From NCBI GenBank assembly GCA_035559535.1, contig DATMBG010000026.1, forward strand, positions 1 through 64,000: 64,000 bases of DNA, given 5' to 3'. Every line of letters starts with the position of its first letter. Position 1 is the stretch's first letter. The DNA comes from Candidatus Limnocylindrales bacterium (GTDB lineage Bacteria > Moduliflexota > Moduliflexia > Moduliflexales > JAUQPW01). Both the position numbers and the translations under genes were made by a program. The notes under the pieces are model-generated. The model did not search any database, was not told where the DNA came from, and saw only the letters and a program-made list of their open reading frames with translations. This document shows, piece by piece, positions 42,055 through 51,300 of this stretch.

Positions 42055-42855
42055 TTAGGGAAACCAGTATGTTAAACCCGGCCGAATTAAAACTGCCCGG
42101 TTATTGTCGTAGCTTACGCCTAGGGAGAGAAAAAGGTTAGGATAAAGGTAATAACGGGTTCCTAATGTCCCGACCAGTTCGCCTCCTGCTGCTTCCGGTA
42201 CCACAGCGTTTTCGTTGCCTGAGCTACTTCCTTCTCCGGTATTAGGCGAGGAGGAGGTATTACCAAAAACTTCCCCGACAATGTCGAACTTTTTATTGAG
42301 ATGATATTCCTCAGCCAGGGCAAAACCGAAGATGTTGTTTAACTGGACTCCTGAAGGTTCTCCGATGATGGTATAGCTGATATTGGCATGGGTATCGAAT
42401 TTGCCAAATCGTTTGCTGGCAATGAGGTATCCGGTGCAATCGGTTTTTCCGGTACCGATAAGAATATCATCCGCCGTTGGAAGCTTTACTTCAACGGCAG
42501 TGGCAAGTGCAGGGAACTTTAGGCTCTCGTACCAAAAAAGATAGGAAAGAGTTACCTCCAAGTCTCCAAGCCCGGTTGCCTGCCGTCCTTGCTTCGGGCG
42601 AATGGCTGTATAGAAAACCGGCTCCACCAAAAGCTCTAGATTGTCGGTTATACCATACTCAATTGCCATGGGTACAGCCGTCTCCGTCCCTTCGGAAGAA
42701 GTTTGATACTCAAAGGTGTTTTCCACCTTAAACCATCCTGCTTTAAGGGGTCGTGCCGTTTCTGTCTCGAGGGGCTGTCCAGCATAAAGAAGAGTAGAAG
42801 GTACCCACCACATCCATAGACCCAGTCCAATAAGAAAACGATAAAAATTTATCAT
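42055..42855 (-). CDS. Outer-membrane protein, MetA-pathway (PF13557-like) family
   Basis: 266 residues from the ATG at 42855; 8 upstream residues are possible from 42879. Signal peptide 1-25 (FLIGLGLWMWWVPSTLLYAG). The mature part is a beta-barrel: FKVENTFEYQTSSEGTETAVPMAIEYGITDNLELLVEPVFYTAIRP, GLGDLEVTLSYLFWYESLKFPALATAVEVKLPTAD, and strands to the C-terminal RPGLTYWFP. The wording GLGDLEV...VEVKLPT is typical of the 'putative MetA-pathway of phenol degradation' barrels, often annotated as transporters. It is the last gene in the same direction as the ABC-2 export operon and may be its outer-membrane partner. Confidence 0.8.
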   Translation of the reverse strand: MINFYRFLIGLGLWMWWVPSTLLYAGQPLETETARPLKAGWFKVENTFEYQTSSEGTETAVPMAIEYGITDNLELLVEPVFYTAIRPKQGRQATGLGDLEVTLSYLFWYESLKFPALATAVEVKLPTADDILIGTGKTDCTGYLIASKRFGKFDTHANISYTIIGEPSGVQLNNIFGFALAEEYHLNKKFDIVGEVFGNTSSSPNTGEGSSSGNENAVVPEAAGGELVGTLGTRYYLYPNLFLSLGVSYDNNRAVLIRPGLTYWFP

Positions 42856-42948
42856 GAATCTTCCATCTCCTTTCTCCATGGCGAGAGCAGGGGATAAAAA
42901 TCAAGCTATTTCCCCCTGCTCCCAGGGAGTTTCCTGACTACAACAATT

Positions 42949-43362
42949 TTAATCTTGTCCGTTATCTACTCTAACCACCTGTCCGGTTGTAGCATCTACC
43001 TTCACGTCGCTGATTCCCTTGGAAGTCTGAATCTCAACAGAATAAACAATCTGTCCATTCTCATCATCAAGGGTAACCCGGAGTACGGTACCACTTACAA
43101 CTGCCAAGGCAGCAGCCTTTGCTTGATCGGGCGTAATTCTGGCAAGGCTCGGATCAACAGGCTGATCAGACATATCTGATATCCCTGAAGAATCCTCCAT
43201 ACCTGAAGAATCTTCTATATTGGAATTCTGTGAGCTCGATGAAAATTGGGTTGAACTGGAGCTGGTTGTTGGGGAAGTGGGGGAACGCGAGGATTTACCA
43301 CATCCAGCGAAGAAAATGAAGAATATCCCTAAGACCAAAAATACTGGAATGGGTCGTTTCAT
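42949..43362 (-). CDS. PepSY-domain lipoprotein
   Basis: 137 residues. Lipoprotein signal with lipobox IFFAGC, so C21 is the likely lipidated residue. A long Ser/Thr/Asn-rich low-complexity linker follows (22-65), then one PepSY domain (about 75-135: RITPDQAKAAALAVVSGTVLRVTLDDENGQIVYSVEIQTSKGISDVKVDATTGQVVRVD). PepSY domains inhibit peptidases or bind cell-wall metal or peptide ligands. A homologous domain is found in the protein at 45967-46386. A GCAGGGG/CCCCTGC hairpin lies between this gene and the barrel gene downstream (42885-42921). Confidence 0.9.
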   Translation of the reverse strand: MKRPIPVFLVLGIFFIFFAGCGKSSRSPTSPTTSSSSTQFSSSSQNSNIEDSSGMEDSSGISDMSDQPVDPSLARITPDQAKAAALAVVSGTVLRVTLDDENGQIVYSVEIQTSKGISDVKVDATTGQVVRVDNGQD

Positions 43363-43631
43363 AGGGTCACTTCTCCTTTCGGTAAAGATTACGTAGAGGC
43401 ACAGTGGAAGTTAGGGTTTAGAAAGTTTCGGTAACCCGAGTAACTTCCACATCTAATCTAGTACAAGAATCTAGTACAAGAAGGATGCCACTCAGAAATT
43501 TAAGATGAAAAGATCTCGCAAGGTCAAGGGAGGTAGGCTACTTGAGTAAAGAAGGTTTACCGGAAAGCCAACTGACTGAGTCCTTAAAACAGCACCCCGA
43601 AATCCTGAATTGAAGACCGAAGCTCGAGACC

Positions 43632-44201
43632 TTAGTTCTCAGTTCGGTCAAGGAAGGTTCTGTTTTTCAAGGATTTTGTATGCAAACTTCCGAATAGGAA
43701 TAAAAGGAATAAAGGTTCTCCTATAGAAACAAAAAGAATTCGGTCTGAAGCCAGGGTAGGCTTAGGTTGGATATCAAAAGGTATGAGATCACTCACGATA
43801 GGCCGACTTTCCTGAGGGTTAATTACCGTTAAGAGTATGCCAAACTTTCCAGCCTGAATTAGCCTCATATCCCACCCCTGGGTATGGGTTTCGCCTGCCG
43901 ACAATTGATGTATATGGATGGCTGTCTGCGCCGACCAATCTTCAAGATCTACCGGATGTTCCTTGCCTGGTTCTAGAGATAGCAAGGCTATATAAGCTGT
44001 GAGTCCTTTTAAAGGTTGGGGTCCGAGGTTTTTAACAGTGCCAATGAAAGTCGGAGTGTTACCCATTTTCAAAATTTCATCTGGGCGTTGCAGGGTTACC
44101 TGGATCGAAAGCGTATTTGCTGCAGGAGCAATCCTTGTGCCGGGTAAAGAGAGAACAATCCCTATGAAAAGACCTAGGCTTTTTAAGTGGAGATACCTCA
44201 T
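43632..44201 (-). CDS. Exported membrane-anchored beta-domain protein of the ABC-2 operon
   Basis: 189 residues. Signal peptide about 1-28 (LFIGIVLSLPGTRIAPAA). The middle is a CARDB/NEW3-like beta-sandwich (LSIQVTLQRPDEILKMGNTPTFIGTVKNLGPQPLKGLTAYIALLSLEP). A C-terminal span (ILFVSIGEPLFLLFLFGSLH) anchors it, leaving a short basic tail inside. Its start overlaps the permease stop by 4 bases (ATGA), so it is translated with the exporter genes. It probably acts outside the inner membrane as a component or chaperone of the exported substrate. I know of no defined function. Confidence 0.75.
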   Translation of the reverse strand: MRYLHLKSLGLFIGIVLSLPGTRIAPAANTLSIQVTLQRPDEILKMGNTPTFIGTVKNLGPQPLKGLTAYIALLSLEPGKEHPVDLEDWSAQTAIHIHQLSAGETHTQGWDMRLIQAGKFGILLTVINPQESRPIVSDLIPFDIQPKPTLASDRILFVSIGEPLFLLFLFGSLHTKSLKNRTFLDRTEN

Positions 44202-44950
44202 AATTCGATGTTCCTCGTCGTTTTATAAAGGAGCCAGAAGACTATAAAGGAATAACAGCTCAAGAGGGTCAGCCTTAAAAGTTGAAAGGTTATTCCCTGC
44301 CCGTCAATCACCACGCTATCAAGCGTGTTTAATGCATTTGCAAAGGGATTTATGAGATCGATCACCTGTCCTACAGCAGTTTGCCTTAACGAAGGTCCTA
44401 AAAGAATGGGGCTTCCAGACAAGAGAAAAATAATCAGATTGGCCCATAACACATTTTTGAAGGATTTCATCCTGGCGGACAATATCAAAGCCAAACCACC
44501 AAAAATTAAAACCAATAAGGTTCCTACTAGGGATAGATATTTCATAGAAGGCCAGAGGTTTTGTCCAAGATTCCCTACGGCCCAGAGATAGGGGATTGAA
44601 AGGGCCAAAAGAATCAACCAGGAAAACAGAATTCCCATCAGTTTGGTGAATGCCAAGTCCTGTCCTGTAACTGGTGTCAACATTAAGATTTCTAAGGTTT
44701 TCCGATCCCGCTCTCCGGCAAAGCCATCACTTCCTCGTATTATGGCAACCAATGAGGCCATGGTAATAATGATGCCGCTCATCATATACACCGCTTGCGC
44801 GTTGTCTATCAAGCTTAATTCTGTATTGCTGACCAGCAGGATGGAGAACATGCTGAGAATAACAGTGGTCACAACGAGGAGAAGAATCCCTCGCGTTGCC
44901 AGGAGATCTTCGAGGAATTCTTTTTTAATTAAAGGTACCCAGGTATTCAT
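44198..44950 (-). CDS. ABC-2 type exporter permease (NosY/CcmB-like group)
   Basis: 250 residues with six spans: ILLLVVTTVILSMFSILLV, AVYMMSGIIITMASLVAI, FSWLILLALSIPYLWAV, MKYLSLVGTLLVLIFGGLAL and two more near the C terminus. The cytoplasmic loop GFAGERDRKTLEILMLTPVTGQDLAFTKL is the typical ABC-2 coupling motif. It overlaps the ATPase gene by 4 bases upstream and the beta-domain gene by 4 bases downstream, so all three are one transcript. It exports an unknown substrate or performs membrane maturation. Confidence 0.93.
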   Translation of the reverse strand: MNTWVPLIKKEFLEDLLATRGILLLVVTTVILSMFSILLVSNTELSLIDNAQAVYMMSGIIITMASLVAIIRGSDGFAGERDRKTLEILMLTPVTGQDLAFTKLMGILFSWLILLALSIPYLWAVGNLGQNLWPSMKYLSLVGTLLVLIFGGLALILSARMKSFKNVLWANLIIFLLSGSPILLGPSLRQTAVGQVIDLINPFANALNTLDSVVIDGQGITFQLLRLTLLSCYSFIVFWLLYKTTRNIEL

Positions 44951-45861
44951 GCCATACCTCCTGTGGTGTAAGCAAGATAGAGATCTTCTAGCTTATCGGA
45001 GACATCTTCAACTTCGATAATCGGTAGTCCGCTGTTGATAAGGGTTTTAATAACCATGGTTGGAGTCATATCCTCAACCAGACAGGTCATCCAATCTCCT
45101 TTCCTTTCAATCAACGATATACCCGGATAACTCCAAGTTGAAGGGAGTTGATAGCCATTTTCTAAATGAAAACGATAACGGCGGATGGATGGTTTGTTAA
45201 GAGAAGAGGTAAGCATTCCTTCATAGCGGACTTTTCCTTTATCCAAAATAGCGATGCGGGTGCATAAACGTTCCACATCATCCAGAATATGGGTAGAAAT
45301 AACCAGAGTCGTGGCTTTTTCTCGATTCAGCTTAAGCAAAAGATCATGGATCTCTCTTCTTCCTCGTGGATCCAAGCCATTGGTTGGCTCATCCAGGAAT
45401 AGAACTTCAGGATTGTTTATCATAGCCCGCGCAATCCCCAACCGTTGTTTCATTCCTTGGGAAAAGGTCCTGATAGGACGACTATCACCGGGTTCCAATC
45501 CAACCTGTTGCAACCAGTCCTGATAATCATCCAGAGTAAGGGCAATATCATAGAGTTGACCAAAAAAGCTCAGGTAACTTAGGGCTGACATCCATCCGTA
45601 AAGGCCATAGGATTCAGGTAAGGCATTGACCCTTTGACGTAACTGCGGACCGGCTAAGAAAGGGTCCATTCCCAATACCGTTATAACTCCTTCATCAGGC
45701 TTGAGAATACCTAAAAGGATACGTAGTGTGGTTGTCTTGCCCGAGCCATTGGGTCCTAAAAGGCCATAGATATCTCCCGAGTGAACTACCAGGGAGATAT
45801 CCTCCAGAACAAGCCTTTCCTCAAAGGTTTTTTTCAAACCATAAACTTCTACAGGATTCAT
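44947..45861 (-). CDS. ABC exporter ATP-binding protein (CcmA/NosF-type)
   Basis: 304 residues. Walker A GPNGSGKT at about 37-44, Q-loop, signature FSQGMKQRLGIARAM near 133-147, Walker B EVLFLDEPTNGLDP near 152-165, and a C-terminal extension of about 85 residues typical of drug and Nos/lipoprotein-type exporters. It energises the permease encoded next. A 31-base direct repeat precedes the gene. The operon also contains two PepSY proteins and an outer-membrane barrel on the same strand. Confidence 0.95.
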   Translation of the reverse strand: MNPVEVYGLKKTFEERLVLEDISLVVHSGDIYGLLGPNGSGKTTTLRILLGILKPDEGVITVLGMDPFLAGPQLRQRVNALPESYGLYGWMSALSYLSFFGQLYDIALTLDDYQDWLQQVGLEPGDSRPIRTFSQGMKQRLGIARAMINNPEVLFLDEPTNGLDPRGRREIHDLLLKLNREKATTLVISTHILDDVERLCTRIAILDKGKVRYEGMLTSSLNKPSIRRYRFHLENGYQLPSTWSYPGISLIERKGDWMTCLVEDMTPTMVIKTLINSGLPIIEVEDVSDKLEDLYLAYTTGGMA

Positions 45862-45868
45862 GAAAACC

Positions 45869-45965
45869 TCCTTGAAGGGTTTCTTACTACAGAATTAGCT
45901 TAGGCCATAATGCTCGAAGTCCCCTCCTCCTGCATCCTTGAAGGGTTTCTTACTATAGAATTAGC
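45869..45965. repeat. 31-bp direct repeat
   Basis: TCCTTGAAGGGTTTCTTACT at 45869 continues through AGAATTAGC to 45899 and recurs at 45935-45965 with one change (C to T). The spacing is 66 bases from start to start. The second copy ends next to the stop of the PepSY gene and the first lies in front of the ATPase start, so the Shine-Dalgarno region is duplicated. Confidence 0.75.
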
Positions 45966-45966
45966 C

Positions 45967-46386
45967 CTAATCCTCCTCTTCTTCGTTTTCTCGTTCTCTG
46001 TTTTTATGTTTCTTACCCTCACGGTGATCTGCCGAGTGTTGGTCTAACTTCAAAACCGAACCGGTTCCTGCGTCGATCTTAACATCTGTTATGGACTTGT
46101 CGCCAGAGACAATCTCTACCCCGTAAACCAGGTAATCGTTCTCATTCTCCAGTTCTATTTTGAGAACCTTACCTGGAACCCTGGTAAGAGCAGTTTGCAT
46201 AGCTTCTTGTAAAGAAATCTTTGCCATATCGGGGAAGTCACTTCGTTCTGCCTGGCCAACGATAATAGAACCCTTGTAAGAAGGTTCTTGAACTTTGTTA
46301 CTTTTTTCTTCTGCATATATACTGGTGGAGATCCCTATAAGTAGTAACAAAACAGGGATTTTAAGAACATGGTTAATTTTTCTCAT
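45967..46386 (-). CDS. Periplasmic PepSY-domain protein
   Basis: 139 residues. Signal peptide 1-25 (NHVLKIPVLLLLIGISTSIYA). A PepSY domain lies at about 55-115 (ISLQEAMQTALTRVPGKVLKIELENENDYLVYGVEIVSGDKSITDVKIDAGTGSVLKLD). The C-terminal tail is extremely charged (HREGKKHKNRERENEEEED). It is the first gene of the ABC-2 operon; the second PepSY protein is a lipoprotein at the operon end. PepSY proteins bind metal or peptide ligands and inhibit proteases. The pair may protect or present the exported product. Confidence 0.88.
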   Translation of the reverse strand: MRKINHVLKIPVLLLLIGISTSIYAEEKSNKVQEPSYKGSIIVGQAERSDFPDMAKISLQEAMQTALTRVPGKVLKIELENENDYLVYGVEIVSGDKSITDVKIDAGTGSVLKLDQHSADHREGKKHKNRERENEEEED

Positions 46387-47144
46387 AATTCTTCTCCTTT
46401 CATAGGAAGTTTGTTAAAAACTCCTCAATATTTCTTCTGATACCCCATTTGAAGGATTCCTTACCAGAGGTCATGCCGGGTTGAAGAAAACATCGTTCCC
46501 TTCAGGTTGGCAAGACCCTTGGTTTTTCACCCGAGGTGGCCTTGGCTTTCAGGGGTAAATGTTTTTCTAACCTAACCCTCTTCCTGTGTTGGGAGGGGGA
46601 AACCCAGGGATTATCTGGACCCAACTCTCCCCTTAACGACCTATCTACTCCAAATTCAACGCAAGAAGAGTGCCATCCAAAAGTAAGGCAGAAAATCTCG
46701 CAGGATCATCCGGACCCTTGATCAAGGACGGTTATAAATACCTAATTCAGGACTTTTTAATCCTCTTTTAGGGATTCTATCCTGGTAATACCCATTCCGA
46801 TTGAAGAGGTTGCATCTTGGGAGGGGACAACGCTAGGTGGCCCTTAACAGGCAGCCTCTTCCTTCCCTCCTTGCCTGCGGGGAGGGTTAGAGTGGACTAT
46901 GCCTGCTTTACACCCCATTTCAATACCGACCTGGTATAAAGGGAGCAACTTTTAATGGGGACCTAGGACGGAAATTTGTGGCATCAGATTTGTAGGCTAA
47001 ATGGGTGCAAAAGAGCATTAAGGGACCTCTCCTTAACAGAGCTTCGCTCTGAATCTAACAAGTTGTGGATAGCTCTTTCAAAGAAGAAGGCTGTCCATAA
47101 CTTAATTTTTTAGAAATCCTTATAGAGGTTATTTTAGCATTTTT
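46387..47144. other. Divergent region rich in dispersed repeats
   Basis: Contains the dispersed repeat copy 3 (46545-46633, matching 32680-32765), a stretch 46908-46938 matching the reverse complement of 39171-39204, a candidate GG-N10-GC site (TGGTATAAAGGGAGC, 46932-46946) of low quality, and the TGGCATCAGATTTGTA motif at 46979-46994. No gene is seen. It is the promoter region of the efflux/lipid operon (rightward) and of the PepSY/ABC operon (leftward). Confidence 0.55.
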
Positions 47145-48398
47145 ATGACCTTAAGATTTTTAAGCTTCTTTTTGATGTTATATTTGTTGGGGTGTTCGGC
47201 TTCGGACGCTCAGAAAAAGGAGGAAGAGGTTGCTCCTGAGGTTACTGTTAAGGTTACCCGGGTAGAACGTCGGAAGGTGGTAGAGTTTGTCTCAGGTGTA
47301 GGTTCTATTTATCCTCTTGAACAGACTACCGTCAGCTCCATGCTTTCAGCGTCTGTCAAAGAGCTTAAAGTTCAGAAGGGAAGCGAGGTTCAGAAGGGAG
47401 ACCTTATAGCTGTTCTTGAAAACCAGAACCTGGAGTTGGCTAAGTTAAGGGCGGAGGCTGATTTAAAGTCGACCCAGGCAAGCTTTCAGAAGGTAAAGGC
47501 TGGATCTCGACCCGAGGAGATTAAACAGGCGGAAGCCAGTGTAAACTCTGCCCGGGCCTCTTTAAATAATGCTCAAGCAGAATTAGACCGAAAAACACAA
47601 CTTTTCCAACGAGAGGCGATATCTCGAAAAGACTACGAGCAGGCCAGAGTAGATCTGGAAACTGCTCGTAGTAATTATCAAACGGCTGTACAAAACTTAC
47701 AACTCCTTAAAAAGGGTTCTCGAAAGGAGGACCTTGAAGCAGCCTGGGACTTAGTACTTCAGAAAAAGAGTGAGTTAGAATTGGCTCAAATCGATCTGGA
47801 TCGTTCCCTCATTCGAAGTCCTTTAACAGGAGTTGTGACCGAGCAGTTTGTATACCCGGGAGAGGTTGTAGACATCAAAGCACCCATAGTAACCATCATG
47901 AAATTAGATGAAGTTATCGTACGGGCTCACTTTACTCCAGAAGACGCCTCTCAGGTGAAGGCGGGTTCAGAGGCTCAAGTGATGGTAAAAGTTTACCCGG
48001 ACAAGGTATTTGAAGGTCGGGTTATTCAGATCGGATCGGTCCTCGATCCAACCAATGGTACTGTTGAGATATGGGTACAGGTTCCCAATCGGGAGAAGGA
48101 GTTAAAAATTGGGGATTATGCAACCGTCAAGGTTATTACACGGGTTTATCCAGACAGTTTAGTGATTCCCAGGCAAGCAGCTCTTTTAGACGAACAAACC
48201 TCCCGAGCCATGGTCATGGTCGTAGACAAAGACGCGATAGCCCGGAGTCGGGAGGTAGTTCGGGGAGTAATAAACGATGGTTTTGTTCAGATTCTAAAGG
48301 GGTTAGAAGAAGGAGAAATCGTGATTACGGAAGGGGTTTACGGTCTTCCGGATGGTACGAAGGTAAAGCCTGAGCATCTGGTACAAGGGGAGCCATGA
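47145..48398 (+). CDS. RND efflux membrane-fusion (periplasmic adaptor) protein
   Basis: 417 residues. Lipoprotein signal with lipobox LLGC (C17). The HlyD/AcrA fold is complete: lipoyl half EFVSGVGSIYPLEQTTVSSMLSASVKELKVQKGSEVQKGDLIAVLEN, a long helical hairpin (about 95-215, KLRAEADLKSTQASFQK ... ELAQIDLDRSLIRSP), second lipoyl half (GVVTEQFVYPGEVVDIKAPIVTIMKLDEVIV), beta-barrel and C-terminal MPD. It links the RND pump to the TolC-type channel. The pump gene overlaps its stop by 4 bases. Confidence 0.96.
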   Translation: MTLRFLSFFLMLYLLGCSASDAQKKEEEVAPEVTVKVTRVERRKVVEFVSGVGSIYPLEQTTVSSMLSASVKELKVQKGSEVQKGDLIAVLENQNLELAKLRAEADLKSTQASFQKVKAGSRPEEIKQAEASVNSARASLNNAQAELDRKTQLFQREAISRKDYEQARVDLETARSNYQTAVQNLQLLKKGSRKEDLEAAWDLVLQKKSELELAQIDLDRSLIRSPLTGVVTEQFVYPGEVVDIKAPIVTIMKLDEVIVRAHFTPEDASQVKAGSEAQVMVKVYPDKVFEGRVIQIGSVLDPTNGTVEIWVQVPNREKELKIGDYATVKVITRVYPDSLVIPRQAALLDEQTSRAMVMVVDKDAIARSREVVRGVINDGFVQILKGLEEGEIVITEGVYGLPDGTKVKPEHLVQGEP

Positions 48399-51300
48399 GC
48401 CGATTCTTTTCATGGATACTTCAACATGGAAAAGCTATTCTTTTTACGACCCTGATCCTAAGTTTAGGGGGAATTTATCTAGCCTTTCGTCTTCCAATAG
48501 CCATTTTCCCAAATATCAGTATCCCCCGAATTGTCGTTATTGCTGAAAATGAGGTAGAACCTGCCGAAAAGATGTTGGTGACGGTTACAAAACCTATTGA
48601 AGAGGGAGTCGGTGTTGTCCCCGGAATCCGTACGATTAAATCGACTACCAGCCGGGGCTCTGCGGAAATCAATCTCAACTTCGATTGGGGAATAGATATG
48701 GTTCAAGCCCTTCAGTTGATCCAATCCCGGCTTTCAGAAATCAGTTCGACATTTCCTCCTCCAACCAGTATTACAGCCCGACGCTTATTTCCTACCATTT
48801 TCCCCATCATGGGGTTCAGTTTGACTTCTAAAACCCAGAGCCTGGCAGATCTTACCGATCTAGCAACTTATAGTTTGCGTCCTCAACTGGGGCGAGTCCA
48901 GGGGGTTTCGGAGGCGGTGGTGGTAGGGGGTAAAGTTCGGGAATATCATATCATAGTCGATCCTGTTAAGCTGGCGGCTTTTAAAATGACCTTGGACCAG
49001 GTCGTGAACACCTTAAAGGCTACAAACTGGATTTCTTCAGGTGGGTTGTTAGAGGAAAACTATCAACTCTATCTTGTACTTGTGAGTGGGCAGGTAAACG
49101 ACTCAGAGGGGATTAAAAACCTCATTTTGAAAGTAGACAATAAAGTACCCATTCGTCTTCGTGATCTGGCTACGGTAGAACCTGCAGTACGACCAGAAAA
49201 TGTGATTGTCACAGCAAATGGAACCCAGGCCGTTCTTATCAATATCTATAGCCAGCCAGGAGGTAATACGGTCCGTATTGCAGATGAAGTCAAGAATACC
49301 CTGGAACCCCTCCGGAGGCAAATTCCACCTGACGTCGTTATCTCTACTTTTTATGATCAATCCCTCCTGGTTCGAGAGTCCATTAAAAACGTTCGAGATA
49401 GTATCCTCTTGGGGCTTTGCTTGTCTACCCTGATTCTTGTATTATTTTTAAAAACCTGGAGGAGCACGGTCGTAGCCATTCTGGTTATTCCATCAACGGT
49501 TCTCATAACCTTTGTACTCATGTATGTATGGAATATGAGTTTTAATTTAATGACTCTAGGGGGTATTGCCGCCGCTGTCGGATTGATCATTGATGATGCC
49601 ATCGTGGTGGTTGAAAATATTGTGAAACACTTGGATGATGGGGAGACACGTTTGATAGCTATAAGAAACGCCATAATCGAGATTACCCCGGCGGTTATCA
49701 GCTCTACCTTGACACCCATTGTCGTGTTTATTCCCCTGGCTTTTCTTCAAGGTCTTACTGGAGCCTTCTTCAAACCCTTTTCTATGACAATGGTTCTGGC
49801 GCTCCTCACCTCCTTGGTGTTGGCTTTAACCCTCACACCGACCCTGGCTGCCCTATTTTTATCCGAAAAGTCAATAAAAAAGACCCTGGATAACAGCTGG
49901 ATTCGCCGTAGTGCAATTTATAGCAGGTCGATAACAGCGATAAACCGTTTGACTACGAGTCTTTTTTCATGGAAAAAGCGAGAATGGATTCAAACCATTC
50001 CTTTGTCGGGTTCTATGAGTTATAAAGAACACAGGCCTCGACGGGGTGATGACAGGAATAGTTCTTACCAGACGGTCGGTGATGGAAGCAAAGGAGGAGA
50101 CGGATCCTTCAGCACGCCTAGTACAGATTCTGGGTCTATGGACGGAACCGGCTTTTATGATCGCCCGGTTAAGATTGACTATGATCAGGGCGACAACGAA
50201 GATTCTCCTTACATGGAGGAGGATCCTGGGCATTACCTTGATGTTTCTCAACGAAGCTGTGAAGAAGGTGGACGTTTATTTCAAAGTATTCTGATCGGAT
50301 ATGAACGGGCGATTCGCTGGATTCTTCCTCGACCCTGGATCGTTCTCGTCATTATCCTGATTCTGGTCGGAGGTTCTTATCTTGTATACGGAACCATAGA
50401 GTCTGGATTTATGCCAGAAATGGATGAGGGAGCTTTTGTTCTGGATTATGTCACTCCACCTGGGACTTCCCTGGAAGAATCGAATCGTATGTTGAAGCAT
50501 TTAGAAGCACTTATCCAGGCCATTCCAGAGATAGAAAGCTACTCTCGGCGTACTGGAACCCAGTTGGGTCTGGCGATTACAGAGCCTAATACCGGAGATT
50601 TTCTGATTAAACTCAAAGATCGGAGAACCCGGAGAATTGAAGAAATCATGGATGATCTAAGGCGACAGATTGAATCGTCAGAACCTGCTATTCGGGTTGA
50701 GTTTATTCAGATCCTCCAGGATCTTATTGGAGATCTGACCCATTCTCCTTCTCCCATTGAGGTAAAGATTTTCTCCGATGATAACACTGTTCGACAGGAG
50801 AAGGCTAGGGAGATCGCCCAGGTACTTGAGTCAATCCCTGGAGTTGTAGATGTATTTGATGGAGTTGTGGTGAGCGGTTCTGTTATCTCAATAGATATTG
50901 ATAAGGAGAGGGCCATTCGAAACGGCCTGAGCGTAGAGGAAATCGCCACGAACCTCAATACCATTCTGACAGGAACCCTTGCTTCCAACCTCATCAAAGG
51001 GGATCAGGAGATCGGACTCCGGGTAATGTTCCCTATGGAGTATCGCAAGAACCTGGATCTGCTTAAAGAACTCACCTTAATTAATTCACAAGGGATTTCT
51101 GTTCCTTTAAGAGAGTTGGCTGACATCCGGGTCGAAAAGGGCCATACTGAGCTTAATCGGGATAATCTACGCCAGGTTACAACAGTTACGGCCCGATTAA
51201 GTGGAAGGGATTTAGGTAGTACTATCCGAGAGCTTCAAAGCCAATTACACCGCAAGGTTCAACTTCCTAAGGGTGTAACGCTGGAATATGGAGGTTTATA

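Noticed and set aside
46932-46946. TGGTATAAAGGGAGC as a sigma-54 promoter of the efflux operon
   Set aside because: The -12 element (GAGC) is weak, no TACCTT-N4-AAGGTA site lies upstream, and the wording belongs to a dispersed repeat also found at 39171.
50046-50294. Alternative plus-strand frame inside the RND insertion
   Set aside because: It does not resemble an RND linker either, so a simple frameshift does not explain the insertion.
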